40,917 nucleotides of DNA, taken from contig CAJXUC010000029.1 of assembly GCA_913061315.1 (NCBI GenBank), positions 1 through 40,917 on the forward strand, read 5' to 3'. Origin of the DNA: an uncultured Gammaproteobacteria bacterium. GTDB taxonomy: Bacteria; Pseudomonadota; Gammaproteobacteria; GCA-001735895. The notes under the pieces were generated by a model. The model was given only the letters and a program-made list of their open reading frames with translations. It was not told where the DNA came from and did no database searches. Position numbers and translations under genes: made by a program. Position 1 is the stretch's first letter, and every line of letters begins with the position of its first letter. This document shows, in pieces, positions 23,820 through 33,015 of the stretch.

Positions 23820-25608
23820 TGAAAGGCTCGCCTTCTTTGGATTTTACTATATCGGTCAGCTCGTCATCTAAAGAAAGACTCTCATTTTTAGAGCGACGTC
23901 GTAACACAATGAATATACCTCCAATAATTAGGATAAGAATCAGATTAGACACGCCTACAATAATCATGACTTGTGCCCAATTAATTTTGTCAACCGTCTT
24001 ATTGAGTTGATTTACATCTGCCTCTACGGGTTTTAAATTTTTTACTTTTGATAATTTTGATGACTTAATTTTTATTTCAACAGGTTTATAAACACCCACC
24101 ATCGAAAACCTACCAAGGTCATAAGTTTGTTTTTCACCATTAATTGTTTGTGCCGAAACTTTAATGTGAGCCTGAAAAAGTCCAGCTTGGTTAGCATTGA
24201 ATTGTGCTTGCCAAATACCCAAGTTATTATTTAGCTCCAAAGCAAACTGATCGCCATTTGGAGCTTTCATTTGAATATCTGGCTGAAGCGTATTAGCCAT
24301 TAGGTATTCCTCCCGTGCTTCAATGGTTAGTCGATAGGTGCCTGGATCAGCTATTGTCCTGATGTTGACTTTGACTGGCCACTGCACCTCAAAATCAATC
24401 CGTTTACCTCGATTAAATGTTTGGCTATCAATTGTTACAATGAAGCTATGCTTGCCCTCAGCCAAACTTCCATCAAATTGATGGACGTATTGGCCTTTAT
24501 TTTTAGGCACTTCGCTATGAATGAGCGATAATTGGTTTTCAGAATCCTTTTGATCCATGTGTCTTAAATCAAAGGTAACGAATCGTAAGAAACTATTCTT
24601 ACTAATTTTTTTACCTTTATTATGCAGTTCTGCCACGATTGTAATCGGCTCAGAGGGTGAAATGTAGGCAGGCACCCCATTTAATTTTAACTTCAAATCA
24701 GTCACAACCATTAGCTTATTATCTGGATCACTATGGGCATCGATTTTCCAGATACCTACCGTTGGTTTTTTAATAGTAATTAGGTCGTAGCCTTCTTCAC
24801 TGCGCCAGATTGACTTGCCTTTTTGTTGAAAACTAATCGGAGTGGAATCTGGTGGATATAAGTGTGTTGGCATACTGCCTTTTGGACGGAATATGAGCAA
24901 TGTAAGTTCTTTGATACTTTTATCAACTGTAAACTTATCGCCTTCCAACTCAATCATATCGGGATCAGTGGCGCGCTCAAATAATTTCAGAAATATTTTT
25001 TGTAATTCCTTTGCTGATTCAGCGGTTTCAAATGACCCTCCCGTTTCAAGCGCCAACTGCTTAAGCAAAGTTTCATCAGTGTCTTTTGATAATGCAATGG
25101 CATGGACTTTTGCACCAGACCTTTTCAATGCTTGGATACTTTCCGATAAAATCATCTTTCGCGATGCCTTGTTCACCTGCGTATCTGTAGAAATATCAAC
25201 TTGTCCATCAGTAAGTAAAATGACGCTACGGTTGGCTTTGGCATCTGCCTCTATCCAATCAAGAGTAGCCCTTGCCAGCGCGCTTTCAATATTGGTATGT
25301 AACCCATTTGAATGGATTTCAGTGACACCTATATCAGCTTGCCGACGCCAAGCTTTATTTACCTCTCCCCACTTCACGGTCATATTGACATCACGCCCAA
25401 AGTTCCAGACCCCCGCATACGAACCGTCAGGTATTAAACCATTTAACATTTTTAAAGCAGGGATTCGAAGGTTAAGAGGGTCTGTTTTCTTCATGCTGCC
25501 AGACACATCGATTAAGACTCGAATATCATTGTAGCTAGCAGTTGCAAGGGCACTGTGACTAATGATCAGCATCAGCAGAGGTAATACAATGTTAAAAAAT
25601 GGCTTCAT
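23812..25608 (-). CDS. Membrane-anchored von Willebrand factor A protein
   Basis: About 598 residues: a signal peptide (MKPFFNIVLPLLMLIISHSALA), a periplasmic VWA domain, an extended region of beta-rich, Ig-like character (about 250-500), one C-terminal membrane segment (VMIIVGVSNLILILIIGGIFIVL) and a short basic cytoplasmic tail. The VWA metal site DVSGSM (Asp42, Ser44, Ser46 counted from the upstream ATG) is intact. KKTDPLNLRIPALKMLNGLIPDGSYAGVWNFG resembles a gammaproteobacterial family that I recall as TIGR03503. An alternative ATG at 25632 adds eight residues ahead of the signal, and the ATG at 25608 is preferred. It overlaps the coiled-coil gene by 8 bp and is divergent from the acyltransferase fusion. 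The function is unknown. Confidence 0.82.
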   Translation of the reverse strand: MKPFFNIVLPLLMLIISHSALATASYNDIRVLIDVSGSMKKTDPLNLRIPALKMLNGLIPDGSYAGVWNFGRDVNMTVKWGEVNKAWRRQADIGVTEIHSNGLHTNIESALARATLDWIEADAKANRSVILLTDGQVDISTDTQVNKASRKMILSESIQALKRSGAKVHAIALSKDTDETLLKQLALETGGSFETAESAKELQKIFLKLFERATDPDMIELEGDKFTVDKSIKELTLLIFRPKGSMPTHLYPPDSTPISFQQKGKSIWRSEEGYDLITIKKPTVGIWKIDAHSDPDNKLMVVTDLKLKLNGVPAYISPSEPITIVAELHNKGKKISKNSFLRFVTFDLRHMDQKDSENQLSLIHSEVPKNKGQYVHQFDGSLAEGKHSFIVTIDSQTFNRGKRIDFEVQWPVKVNIRTIADPGTYRLTIEAREEYLMANTLQPDIQMKAPNGDQFALELNNNLGIWQAQFNANQAGLFQAHIKVSAQTINGEKQTYDLGRFSMVGVYKPVEIKIKSSKLSKVKNLKPVEADVNQLNKTVDKINWAQVMIIVGVSNLILILIIGGIFIVLRRRSKNESLSLDDELTDIVKSKEGEPFNV

Positions 25609-25747
25609 GTTATTAAGATAACCTCTGGACATGAAATTTTTATCGGCGGTTTATTAATAATATGAAACCCTCTCTGATTTTTTTAAATTCTGTTTATAAA
25701 AGTAGTTGAAGTTGTCACTTATACAAGTCGATTTTTATAGACAGCGC

Positions 25748-25753
25748 TATAAT
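25748..25753 (+). promoter_or_regulatory. Possible -10 element for the acyltransferase fusion
   Basis: A perfect TATAAT lies 37 bp before the ATG at 25791, within the 182-bp divergent gap. No good -35 hexamer is seen at the right distance, so this is weak. Confidence 0.35.
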
Positions 25754-25790
25754 TAGATTTAAATTCAATACAAAAGCCAGAATAAAACTT

Positions 25791-28067
25791 ATGGCAGACA
25801 AGTACCCCAACCTCGTTATTAATGCATCAACCTACGATTTATGTGTGCGGGCGTTTAGAACAACGAGAAAGTTATTAAAGCTCAATATAAAACTTCATGA
25901 AGAGGAACAGAACACCAAGAAAGCCAGTAATACTGGTGATATTTTTCTGTTTAATCATTTTGCAAGGTTTGAAACTTTTATCCCGCAGTATCTCCTCCAC
26001 GAGGCAACTGGTGTCTATTGTCGATCTGTTGCCTCTGCTGAATTTTTTGATAGTGATGAACGGTTTAGTCAGTTTTTATACTCCATCGGTGTTGTACCAA
26101 ATGACCTTCCCGACCTATTCCCCTTTTTAGCTAAAGAAATATTACATGGCAGGAAACTCATCATGTTCCCAGAAGGCGGCATGGTGAAAGATAAGCAAGT
26201 GATCGATCAACAGGGTCATTACAATATTTTTTCACGAACTGCAAACAGGCGGCGTAAACATCATCGTGGTGCAGCCGTGATAGCAATGGCACTAGATGCG
26301 TTTAAAGCAGCTCTTTTAAATGACTTTACGAAAGGTAATTATCAACAGGTTGAGCGTTGGGCAGAACAACTAGAGTTCAACACTAGCGAGGAGCTAATGG
26401 TAAAGGCCTTTAAACCAACGGTCATTGTGCCAAGCTACATTACCTTTTACCCGATTCGCGTCAGCGATAATATTTTGTATAAAGCCGTTAGGCTATTCAG
26501 AAAGGGCATCAATAAACGATTTGCTGAAGAACTAATTATTGAAGGCAATTTACTTTTTAAAGACACTGATATGGATATCCACTTTGCAAAACCGATTGTA
26601 GCCGGTGATTATTGGCGTTGGTGGGAAAAAATGCTCTTACCCCACGTGGTTAATCAATTCGGTTCATTATCTGAATTATTTAACCTTGAACCAGATAAAG
26701 AACATCTTGGAGGCAAACTTCATTCTCTTGGTATGAAGGTAAAGAGTCATAAAGTACGTGATGACTACATGCAATCAATGTATGAAGCAGTCACAATAAA
26801 TCTAAGCCATATTGCTTCTTATCTAATATTGGCTCTATTCAAACAAGGATTGGAACGACTCGACTGCGCTCGGTTCCACAAGATGTTGTATTTCAGTATC
26901 AAGAAAATACAGGCTACAGATTATTGCTTGCATCGAAGTCTGCGCAATCCAGAGGAATATGGCGCCCTTATTAATCAAGGTACAAGCCGTCTAGACCAAT
27001 TTTTAAAAACAGCTCAATCATTATCTCTGGTACATGTCGATAAGGGCTGTTATTTGCTCGACAAAAAACTAATCCACGACTTTGGGATTGACGACATTAG
27101 AACTGAGAATTTGATTGCCGTTTATGCCAATGAGATATCGCCATTGTCGAAAGTAACCGACATGATTAAATCAAGCATTGAGTATGTTGATACAATGACC
27201 GTTGAACAATTTGCTCAGTTTCGATTATGTGACGAAGCAGTTGCCACTCAGTGGGATAAAAATAAATATAACAAAACCAAACATGATGCTATTAATCAGC
27301 AGCAAACAGCAACAGCCGACCCAAACTGGTTTTTTCTTAAAGCGATTAAAGAGCCTGCAAATGCAGTGTTGCTAATTCATGGTTTTTTAGCGGGACCAGC
27401 AGAAATGCGAAATCTGGGTGATCGGTTGAATGAACAAGGGCATCATGTGTTAGGTGTGAGATTAAAAGGCCACGCAACGTCTCCATGGGATCTGAAATAT
27501 TGTGACTGGCAAGAGTGGTTATATTCTGTTGTTCGTGGTTTCGACATAGTTAAAGCCTTTAGTCAAAATATTCACATTGTTGGATTCTCTACCGGTGGCC
27601 TTCTTGCTTTGATGCAAGCTTCACTTCATCCACATAAAAAATTGAAATCAGTAATTAGCATCTCTGCTCCTGTTGAATTCAAGAATAAAAACCTAAAATT
27701 TGTGCCATTGCTGCATCATGCTAATCGGTTGGCTCAGGGAATCAAGCTAGAGGGTATTATTCCTTTTCAACCCAACGAACCTGAACATCCTGACGTTAAT
27801 TATCAGCACATACCCATCCGAGCACTATATCAATTACAACAGCTGGTTGAACAACTTATGAGTGAGCCTTTAAAAATACAAGCCAAAACCCACTTATTTC
27901 AATCTAACAATGACCCCGTAGTTGAACCTTCAAGTGTTGAGAGTTTGTACCGAAATATCGAGGCAAAAGAAAAATCTATCACCATGATTGAAGCAAACTG
28001 TCATGGCATTGTTTACGACAACATCGATGATATTCATCAGAAAATTATCGAATTGATAAAAATATGA
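25791..28067 (+). CDS. Fusion: PlsC-like acyltransferase + alpha/beta hydrolase
   Basis: A 758-residue two-domain protein. The N-terminal part resembles glycerolipid acyltransferases: NHFARFE (His56, Glu61) stands where the HX4D motif is expected and FPEGGMVKD (125-133) matches the FPEG block. The C-terminal part (about 525-758) is an alpha/beta hydrolase of the carboxylesterase/monoacylglycerol-lipase type, with oxyanion motif LLIHGFLAGP and nucleophile Ser600 in GFSTGG. Asp708 in SNNDPVV and His738 in ANCHGIV complete the triad. The middle (about 300-500) is helical. Both activities act on acyl chains, so remodelling of a lipid, or a wax- or phospholipid-like substrate, is likely. HX4E in place of HX4D is unusual and may alter or abolish transferase activity. 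It is divergent from the VWA pair. Confidence 0.8.
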   Translation: MADKYPNLVINASTYDLCVRAFRTTRKLLKLNIKLHEEEQNTKKASNTGDIFLFNHFARFETFIPQYLLHEATGVYCRSVASAEFFDSDERFSQFLYSIGVVPNDLPDLFPFLAKEILHGRKLIMFPEGGMVKDKQVIDQQGHYNIFSRTANRRRKHHRGAAVIAMALDAFKAALLNDFTKGNYQQVERWAEQLEFNTSEELMVKAFKPTVIVPSYITFYPIRVSDNILYKAVRLFRKGINKRFAEELIIEGNLLFKDTDMDIHFAKPIVAGDYWRWWEKMLLPHVVNQFGSLSELFNLEPDKEHLGGKLHSLGMKVKSHKVRDDYMQSMYEAVTINLSHIASYLILALFKQGLERLDCARFHKMLYFSIKKIQATDYCLHRSLRNPEEYGALINQGTSRLDQFLKTAQSLSLVHVDKGCYLLDKKLIHDFGIDDIRTENLIAVYANEISPLSKVTDMIKSSIEYVDTMTVEQFAQFRLCDEAVATQWDKNKYNKTKHDAINQQQTATADPNWFFLKAIKEPANAVLLIHGFLAGPAEMRNLGDRLNEQGHHVLGVRLKGHATSPWDLKYCDWQEWLYSVVRGFDIVKAFSQNIHIVGFSTGGLLALMQASLHPHKKLKSVISISAPVEFKNKNLKFVPLLHHANRLAQGIKLEGIIPFQPNEPEHPDVNYQHIPIRALYQLQQLVEQLMSEPLKIQAKTHLFQSNNDPVVEPSSVESLYRNIEAKEKSITMIEANCHGIVYDNIDDIHQKIIELIKI

Positions 28068-28213
28068 ATGGACGTATGCCCAGAGCATAATCAGTCTGGG
28101 TTAAAGCGCAGAAAGATCTTGCAAAAAATAAACATTGAGTCTATTAAACTTTTTAAATACCTGATTTGATTTACCATTTTTCTCGATGGATTATATTTTA
28201 TCACGGGCATAAA

Positions 28214-28239
28214 AAAAGGCGCCTAATTCGACGCCTTTT
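28214..28239. terminator. Bidirectional-type intrinsic terminator
   Basis: AAAAGGCG (28214-28221) pairs with CGCCTTTT (28232-28239) across a 10-nt loop. There is an A-run before the stem and T-run after it, as for a Rho-independent terminator on the plus strand. It lies 146 bp after the acyltransferase-hydrolase gene. Confidence 0.85.
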
Positions 28240-28320
28240 CATCCCTAGCTGCTATATTTTTTTAATGCTGCAGCTTCTCCTCCAGTACTCGGTTTTAGTT
28301 CTGCAACTCAAAACTATAAA

Positions 28321-28370
28321 AAGTTATAAGGAAATAATTAAAGACAGTAAATCACAATCACTTATAACTT
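28321..28370. promoter_or_regulatory. 10-bp inverted repeat ahead of the cbrX-like gene
   Basis: AAGTTATAAG (28321-28330) and CTTATAACTT (28361-28370) are exact inverse copies 30 bp apart, ending 11 bp before the ATG at 28382. They could be an operator pair or an RNA stem controlling translation. Nothing in the sequence decides between them. Confidence 0.5.
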
Positions 28371-28381
28371 ACCACTAAAAT

Positions 28382-28678
28382 ATGACCTGTGATGGAAGGC
28401 GAGTATTAATTTTGATTGACGTGATCGTAACAATCGGTAACACTTTAAGTGTCGATTTGATATCAGTGAACATACTCGTGCCAAGATCCACACCTGAGAC
28501 TAGACCTAACGAAATAACGATCATCGTTGTTCTCATTGCTCTGCTGCTTTTATTACCGCCCATAGTTGTTTTGTGGTCATTTAATGATAGTTATTGGCTA
28601 GTACCCTACCTAATCTGGTCTATTATTATTTTATTGAGCTATTGGTTGCAACGGCATTTAAAAAAACATGCACTTTGA
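28382..28678 (+). CDS. cbrX: Small two-segment membrane protein, CbrX-like
   Basis: A short protein with two hydrophobic segments (ITIIVVLIALLLLLPPIVVLW and WLVPYLIWSIIILLSYWL) and a basic end (RHLKKHAL). It overlaps the cbrA start by 11 bp, and cbrA has no visible ribosome binding site of its own, so translation is probably coupled. In Pseudomonas a small open frame named cbrX sits in this place and is reported to be coupled to cbrA. The identification rests on position and membrane pattern. The start is unsure: the ATG at 28382 has no ribosome binding site, and GTG codons at 28466 and 28478 would give a protein of about 67-71 residues that keeps both segments. Confidence 0.65.
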   Translation: MTCDGRRVLILIDVIVTIGNTLSVDLISVNILVPRSTPETRPNEITIIVVLIALLLLLPPIVVLWSFNDSYWLVPYLIWSIIILLSYWLQRHLKKHAL

Positions 28679-31595
28679 ACTATGGCAACTGTTTCTGGTT
28701 AGCATCCTTTACTTGGGGCTGCTTTTCTTGATAGCGACTGCGACTGACCGTCATTGGATACCCCCTTCTATAGCTCAACACCCTCTGGTATACACATTAT
28801 CACTCGGTGTTTACGCTACATCTTGGAGTTTTTACGGCAGTGTTGGGTTCGCACAAAAACAAGGTTTTAGTTTCCTCGCTATTTACCTCGGCGCCACGAT
28901 TGCTTTTGTCGCATCGCCTATTCTATTACGCCCCATTCTAAAACTAACCGAAAGTTACAGGCTCGCATCACTGGCCGATCTCTTTGCATTTAGATATCAC
29001 AGTCAAACGGCTGGAGTGCTAGTCACAATATTCATGTTAGCGGGCACCCTCCCTTATATGTCACTTCAAATTCAGGCAATTACTAATACCCTTCAAATAA
29101 TGACGCAAAGTGCTCAAAATGGACATATGGCCCTTGGTTTTTGTGTCACTATCGGTTTATTTTCAATTTTATTTGGAGCGCGCCATATCTCCCCACGCGA
29201 AAAGCATCATGGATTGGTAGTGGCAATTGCTTTTGAATCGCTGGTCAAATTGGTGACATTATTAACGGTGGGCTTATTCGCAATATTTGGAATATTTGGT
29301 GGGTTCTTCGAGCTTAATCAATATCTTGAACTTAACCCTGAAGCCAGTGCAGCGTTATTTAAACCCGTTAGAGAAGGTCCATGGGCAACATTAATGATGT
29401 TATCTTTTGCTTCTGCATTTTTATTGCCCCGTCAGTTTCATATGATTTTTGTTGAAAATACCAACCCAAAAGCACTGAATACTGCGAGCTGGGCCTTTCC
29501 GTTGTTCTTATTACTCCTCAATATCTCAATCCCACCCATTTTATGGGCAGGGGAATCTCTTAACCTCGGTATTCCAGCTGACTTATATGTACTGGGTATC
29601 ACTTTAGACAGCAGCTCTAAAGTATTACCCATGCTCACTTTTTTGGGTGGTTTATCGGCTGCTAGTGCGATGATTATTGTCACAACACTCGCACTGGCTT
29701 CAATGTGTATGAACCATATTGTGTTACCTGCTAGCTTCCCTCTAAGATTATCCATTGGTATCAACATGTATCAGTGGCTACTTTGGGGTCGACGTCTAGT
29801 CATCGTACTGATTATTGCAGCTGGATATAGTTTCTACCTTGTTCAGCAGCAGTATAATCAAGGGTTAGTCGGCCTTGGGCTTATCTCATTTGTAGCTGTA
29901 GCTCAGTGTTTACCAGGCATTGTTGGTTTGCTTTATTGGCAACGAGCGAGCAAAGCAGGTTTTATTGCGGGTTTATTAACAGGTGGGTTTATCTGGGCCA
30001 TTACCTTATTACTGCCATTGTTTGAACGTGCAGGCATTATCGCATTTCCATTTTTAAATATACCGAATTTAGCCATTAGTACGACAGACAGTGCTTTATG
30101 GTCACTTGCATTTAATGGCCTAGCTTTCGTCTTATTTTCATTCATGTTGCCCCAATCAAAAGAAGAAAGGGAAGTATCCAATGCGTGCTTTCGTAAAGGT
30201 TTTTTAGTACCTCAAGGCAAGGTCCGAGCTACTTCCATCAACGAATTTGAACATCAATTAGCTAAAATTATTGGCACTGACATTGCCCGTAGTGAAATTA
30301 AACGAGCCCTATCGGACCTAGGACTCGATCACAAAACTGTCAATATGGCTTCATTACCTCTATTAAGGGAACAAATAAACCGAAATTTATCTGGATTAGT
30401 AGGTCCAGTCTTATCTCGTATGATCGTCAATCAACATTTACAGATTGATCGAGCCACAAAGTCAGCACTCGCTGACACCATTCAGTTTGTAGAAAGTAAA
30501 AATGAAAAAACCCGTTCAAAACTTGAAGGTGTTTCAAGTGAACTCGACACACTGAGAAAGTTCCACTTTCAGGTATTACAAGACTTGCCTTTAGGTGTCG
30601 TATCAGTCAGCGAAAACAACCATATTTTAAGTTGGAATAATGCGATGGCGCGTCTAACAGGGATTGATCAAAAATCAATTGTTGGACAACCTATCGATAA
30701 TATAGAGCAACCTTGGCAAAAAATACTGACATCTTTCATTTCGAATAAAAATTTTCAAATCAGAGAGTTAAAAGCAATAATTAATTCTGATTCTTATGTC
30801 CTGAATTTGTTTAAGGCGGTTGTCAGTCATGACCAAAAACAACGTAGCGGTATTGTAATTCTTATTGAAGATCATAGTCAGCGTTATTCACTAGAAGAAA
30901 AACTGGCACACAGTGAACGACTGGCCTCTATCGGTCAACTCGCGACAGGGGTTGCACATGAAATAGGTAATCCTGTAACAGGTATTGCTTGCTTAGCACA
31001 AGATTTACAATCTGAACCAAACAATTCAATTATTTTACAGCAAGGTCTTGATCAAATACTGAAACAAACAAACCGCATAGACAACATAGTTCGATCTTTA
31101 GTCAACTTCAGTCATACTGACAGATACCACGACCATTCTGCTGACTCTCTAAGCCTTCGCGATACCATTGATCAGGCAATACAATTAATTTCACTAAACC
31201 ATTTGAGCCAGTCATTAACTTATGATAACCAATGTGATGGGACTATTTATATCCTAGGCTACTCACAAAAACTAATTCAAGTTTTTGTGAATCTACTGAG
31301 TAATGCTACTGATGCTTCTAGCCAAGGTGGTAAGATCGAAATACAAGCCTTTTTAAACGGTCAGACAGTCAACACAATCGTTCGCGATTATGGAAAAGGA
31401 ATCAGGAAGGATCATTTAGCCAAAATTTTTGACCCTTTCTTTACCACTAAACCCATTGGCGAAGGCACGGGACTTGGACTCTCACTCACCTATAACATTA
31501 TCCAAGAACATGGTGGTAGTATTTCAGTGAGTAACAAGGAAGAAGGCTGTCAATTTGAAGTGTCACTCCCAAGATTCAAACCAATCCGTAATTGA
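28668..31595 (+). CDS. cbrA: Sensor histidine kinase with transporter domain, CbrA
   Basis: The inner-membrane sensor of the CbrA/CbrB system, 975 residues (Pseudomonas CbrA is about 980). The first ~500 residues form a sodium/solute-symporter-like domain with about 13 segments (YTLSLGVYATSWSFYGSVGFAQKQGFSFLAIYLG is typical). A linker, a PAS domain (about 632-740), a HisKA domain with phospho-acceptor His764 in GVAHEIGNPVTG and an HATPase domain follow. The HATPase shows NLLSNATDAS, DYGKGI, FDPFFTTK and GTGLGLSL. The system senses carbon/nitrogen state and controls amino-acid use in pseudomonads. The downstream regulator is 20 bp away. Which solute, if any, is moved or sensed cannot be read from the sequence. 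Confidence 0.93.
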   Translation: MHFELWQLFLVSILYLGLLFLIATATDRHWIPPSIAQHPLVYTLSLGVYATSWSFYGSVGFAQKQGFSFLAIYLGATIAFVASPILLRPILKLTESYRLASLADLFAFRYHSQTAGVLVTIFMLAGTLPYMSLQIQAITNTLQIMTQSAQNGHMALGFCVTIGLFSILFGARHISPREKHHGLVVAIAFESLVKLVTLLTVGLFAIFGIFGGFFELNQYLELNPEASAALFKPVREGPWATLMMLSFASAFLLPRQFHMIFVENTNPKALNTASWAFPLFLLLLNISIPPILWAGESLNLGIPADLYVLGITLDSSSKVLPMLTFLGGLSAASAMIIVTTLALASMCMNHIVLPASFPLRLSIGINMYQWLLWGRRLVIVLIIAAGYSFYLVQQQYNQGLVGLGLISFVAVAQCLPGIVGLLYWQRASKAGFIAGLLTGGFIWAITLLLPLFERAGIIAFPFLNIPNLAISTTDSALWSLAFNGLAFVLFSFMLPQSKEEREVSNACFRKGFLVPQGKVRATSINEFEHQLAKIIGTDIARSEIKRALSDLGLDHKTVNMASLPLLREQINRNLSGLVGPVLSRMIVNQHLQIDRATKSALADTIQFVESKNEKTRSKLEGVSSELDTLRKFHFQVLQDLPLGVVSVSENNHILSWNNAMARLTGIDQKSIVGQPIDNIEQPWQKILTSFISNKNFQIRELKAIINSDSYVLNLFKAVVSHDQKQRSGIVILIEDHSQRYSLEEKLAHSERLASIGQLATGVAHEIGNPVTGIACLAQDLQSEPNNSIILQQGLDQILKQTNRIDNIVRSLVNFSHTDRYHDHSADSLSLRDTIDQAIQLISLNHLSQSLTYDNQCDGTIYILGYSQKLIQVFVNLLSNATDASSQGGKIEIQAFLNGQTVNTIVRDYGKGIRKDHLAKIFDPFFTTKPIGEGTGLGLSLTYNIIQEHGGSISVSNKEEGCQFEVSLPRFKPIRN

Positions 31596-31615
31596 ACCCA
31601 TAAAAAGCCATTCGT

Positions 31616-32959
31616 ATGAGTCATATTTTAATTGTAGAAGACGAACCTATTATTCGCGAGAGCTTACTCCGCTTACTCGAAAAGCAAGGTCATAGTGTAA
31701 CAGCGACGAGTTGTGTTGCTGATGCCATTGAAGAGTCAATACATGGCTATGACTTGATCATCTCAGACATTCGCTTACCTGGAGAACCAGGCACCGTATT
31801 GATCACTCAGGCGTCACCAATTCCCGTTTTAATCATGACCAGCTATTCAACAGTTCAATCTGCTGTCGACGCAATGAAACAAGGGGCAATCGACTATATA
31901 TCTAAACCGTTCAATCATGATGAAATGCTATTAGTGGTGGACAGAGCACTTGAAAAAAAGAATATTGAAAGACAAAATACAATCCTGAAGCAAGAAGTGG
32001 CAAGAGATTATCCGATCGATGGCATGATCGGTAATTGTGAGCCCATGAAAAAAGTAATTGACCTCATTAACCGGGTTGCACCCACAGACGCCACCGTGCT
32101 AATTCTAGGTGAGACAGGTACTGGCAAAGAACTTGTTGCTAGGGCAATCCATGCGCAAAGCAGCCGTAAGAATAATCTACTAATCACTGTCAATTGCGCT
32201 GCATTTGCCGAAAACTTAATAGAGTCTGAACTATTTGGTCATGAAAAAGGCTCATTTACTGGTGCTTTAAAATTAAAAAAAGGTCTGATTGAAGCTGCAA
32301 ATGATGGCACACTCTTTTTAGATGAAATTGGCGAGTTGCCGTTGGAAGCACAGGCCAATCTTTTAAGAGTTTTGCAAGAAAACGAAGTTCGTCGCGTTGG
32401 TTCTACCAAAACAATTAAAGTCAACGTCAGAATTTTGATCGCAACACACAAAAACCTAAAAAAGATGGTTGCTGCCAACCTATTTCGTGAAGACCTTTAC
32501 TACCGACTGAATGTATTCGAACTCAGTTTGCCACCTTTACGTGACCGCGTTAAGGACATTCGGCAATTAGCTGATGCAATATTAACTAAAATGTGTCGTC
32601 GCATACATCGCAAATCAATTAAGTTTAGTGAAGAGGCTTATGAAAAATTAAAGCACTATCATTGGCCTGGCAATGTGCGTGAATTAGAAAACGTTATTGA
32701 GCGCGCGGTTATTCTTTGTATCAGTAAAACAATACAGGCCAATGATTTAGGGTTTACGCTAACATCTGTAATAGACAAGCCTAATACTGAAACTTTGAAC
32801 GGTCTAGATCACCCTCTGTCGCTTGATAACTACTTTATTAATGTAGTAAAGCAGTTTCAACCACAGTTTAACGAGACTGAACTATCAAAAATACTGGGGA
32901 TCAGTCGTAAAAATTTATGGGAACGCCGGCTCCGACTGAATATTCCTGCGCGTGAATAA
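31616..32959 (+). CDS. cbrB: Sigma-54-dependent response regulator CbrB
   Basis: An NtrC-class activator, 447 residues. The receiver domain (1-120) has phospho-acceptor Asp51 in IISDIRLPGEPG. The AAA+ domain (about 140-370) has Walker A GETGTGKE, the sigma-54 contact loop GSFTGA (Ser in place of Ala in the common GAFTGA) and DGTLFLDEIGELPLEAQ. A Fis-type helix-turn-helix ends the protein (TELSKILGISRKNLWERRLRLNIP), very close to Pseudomonas CbrB. It is partnered with the CbrA kinase 20 bp upstream. No crcZ-type small-RNA gene fits in the 56-bp gap before aceK, unlike the Pseudomonas arrangement. Confidence 0.94.
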   Translation: MSHILIVEDEPIIRESLLRLLEKQGHSVTATSCVADAIEESIHGYDLIISDIRLPGEPGTVLITQASPIPVLIMTSYSTVQSAVDAMKQGAIDYISKPFNHDEMLLVVDRALEKKNIERQNTILKQEVARDYPIDGMIGNCEPMKKVIDLINRVAPTDATVLILGETGTGKELVARAIHAQSSRKNNLLITVNCAAFAENLIESELFGHEKGSFTGALKLKKGLIEAANDGTLFLDEIGELPLEAQANLLRVLQENEVRRVGSTKTIKVNVRILIATHKNLKKMVAANLFREDLYYRLNVFELSLPPLRDRVKDIRQLADAILTKMCRRIHRKSIKFSEEAYEKLKHYHWPGNVRELENVIERAVILCISKTIQANDLGFTLTSVIDKPNTETLNGLDHPLSLDNYFINVVKQFQPQFNETELSKILGISRKNLWERRLRLNIPARE

Positions 32960-33015
32960 TAGCAAATAGTTACCGAATACAATCCTATAGACTAACGTTT
33001 AGACCACCTACCAAC

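Larger units (their letters stand above)
28068..28381. other. 314-bp control region ahead of cbrXAB-aceK
   Basis: Contains a terminator-type hairpin (28214-28239) and a 10-bp inverted repeat (28321-28370), listed separately. Otherwise it is AT-rich with no supported gene. I see no convincing sigma-54 or sigma-70 promoter, though the stretch after the terminator must hold one for the regulatory operon. Confidence 0.55.

Noticed and set aside
24842..25534. Long open frame on the plus strand inside the VWA gene
   Set aside because: It lies wholly antisense to a gene with a signal peptide, an intact metal site and a membrane anchor, has no family features and no ribosome binding site.
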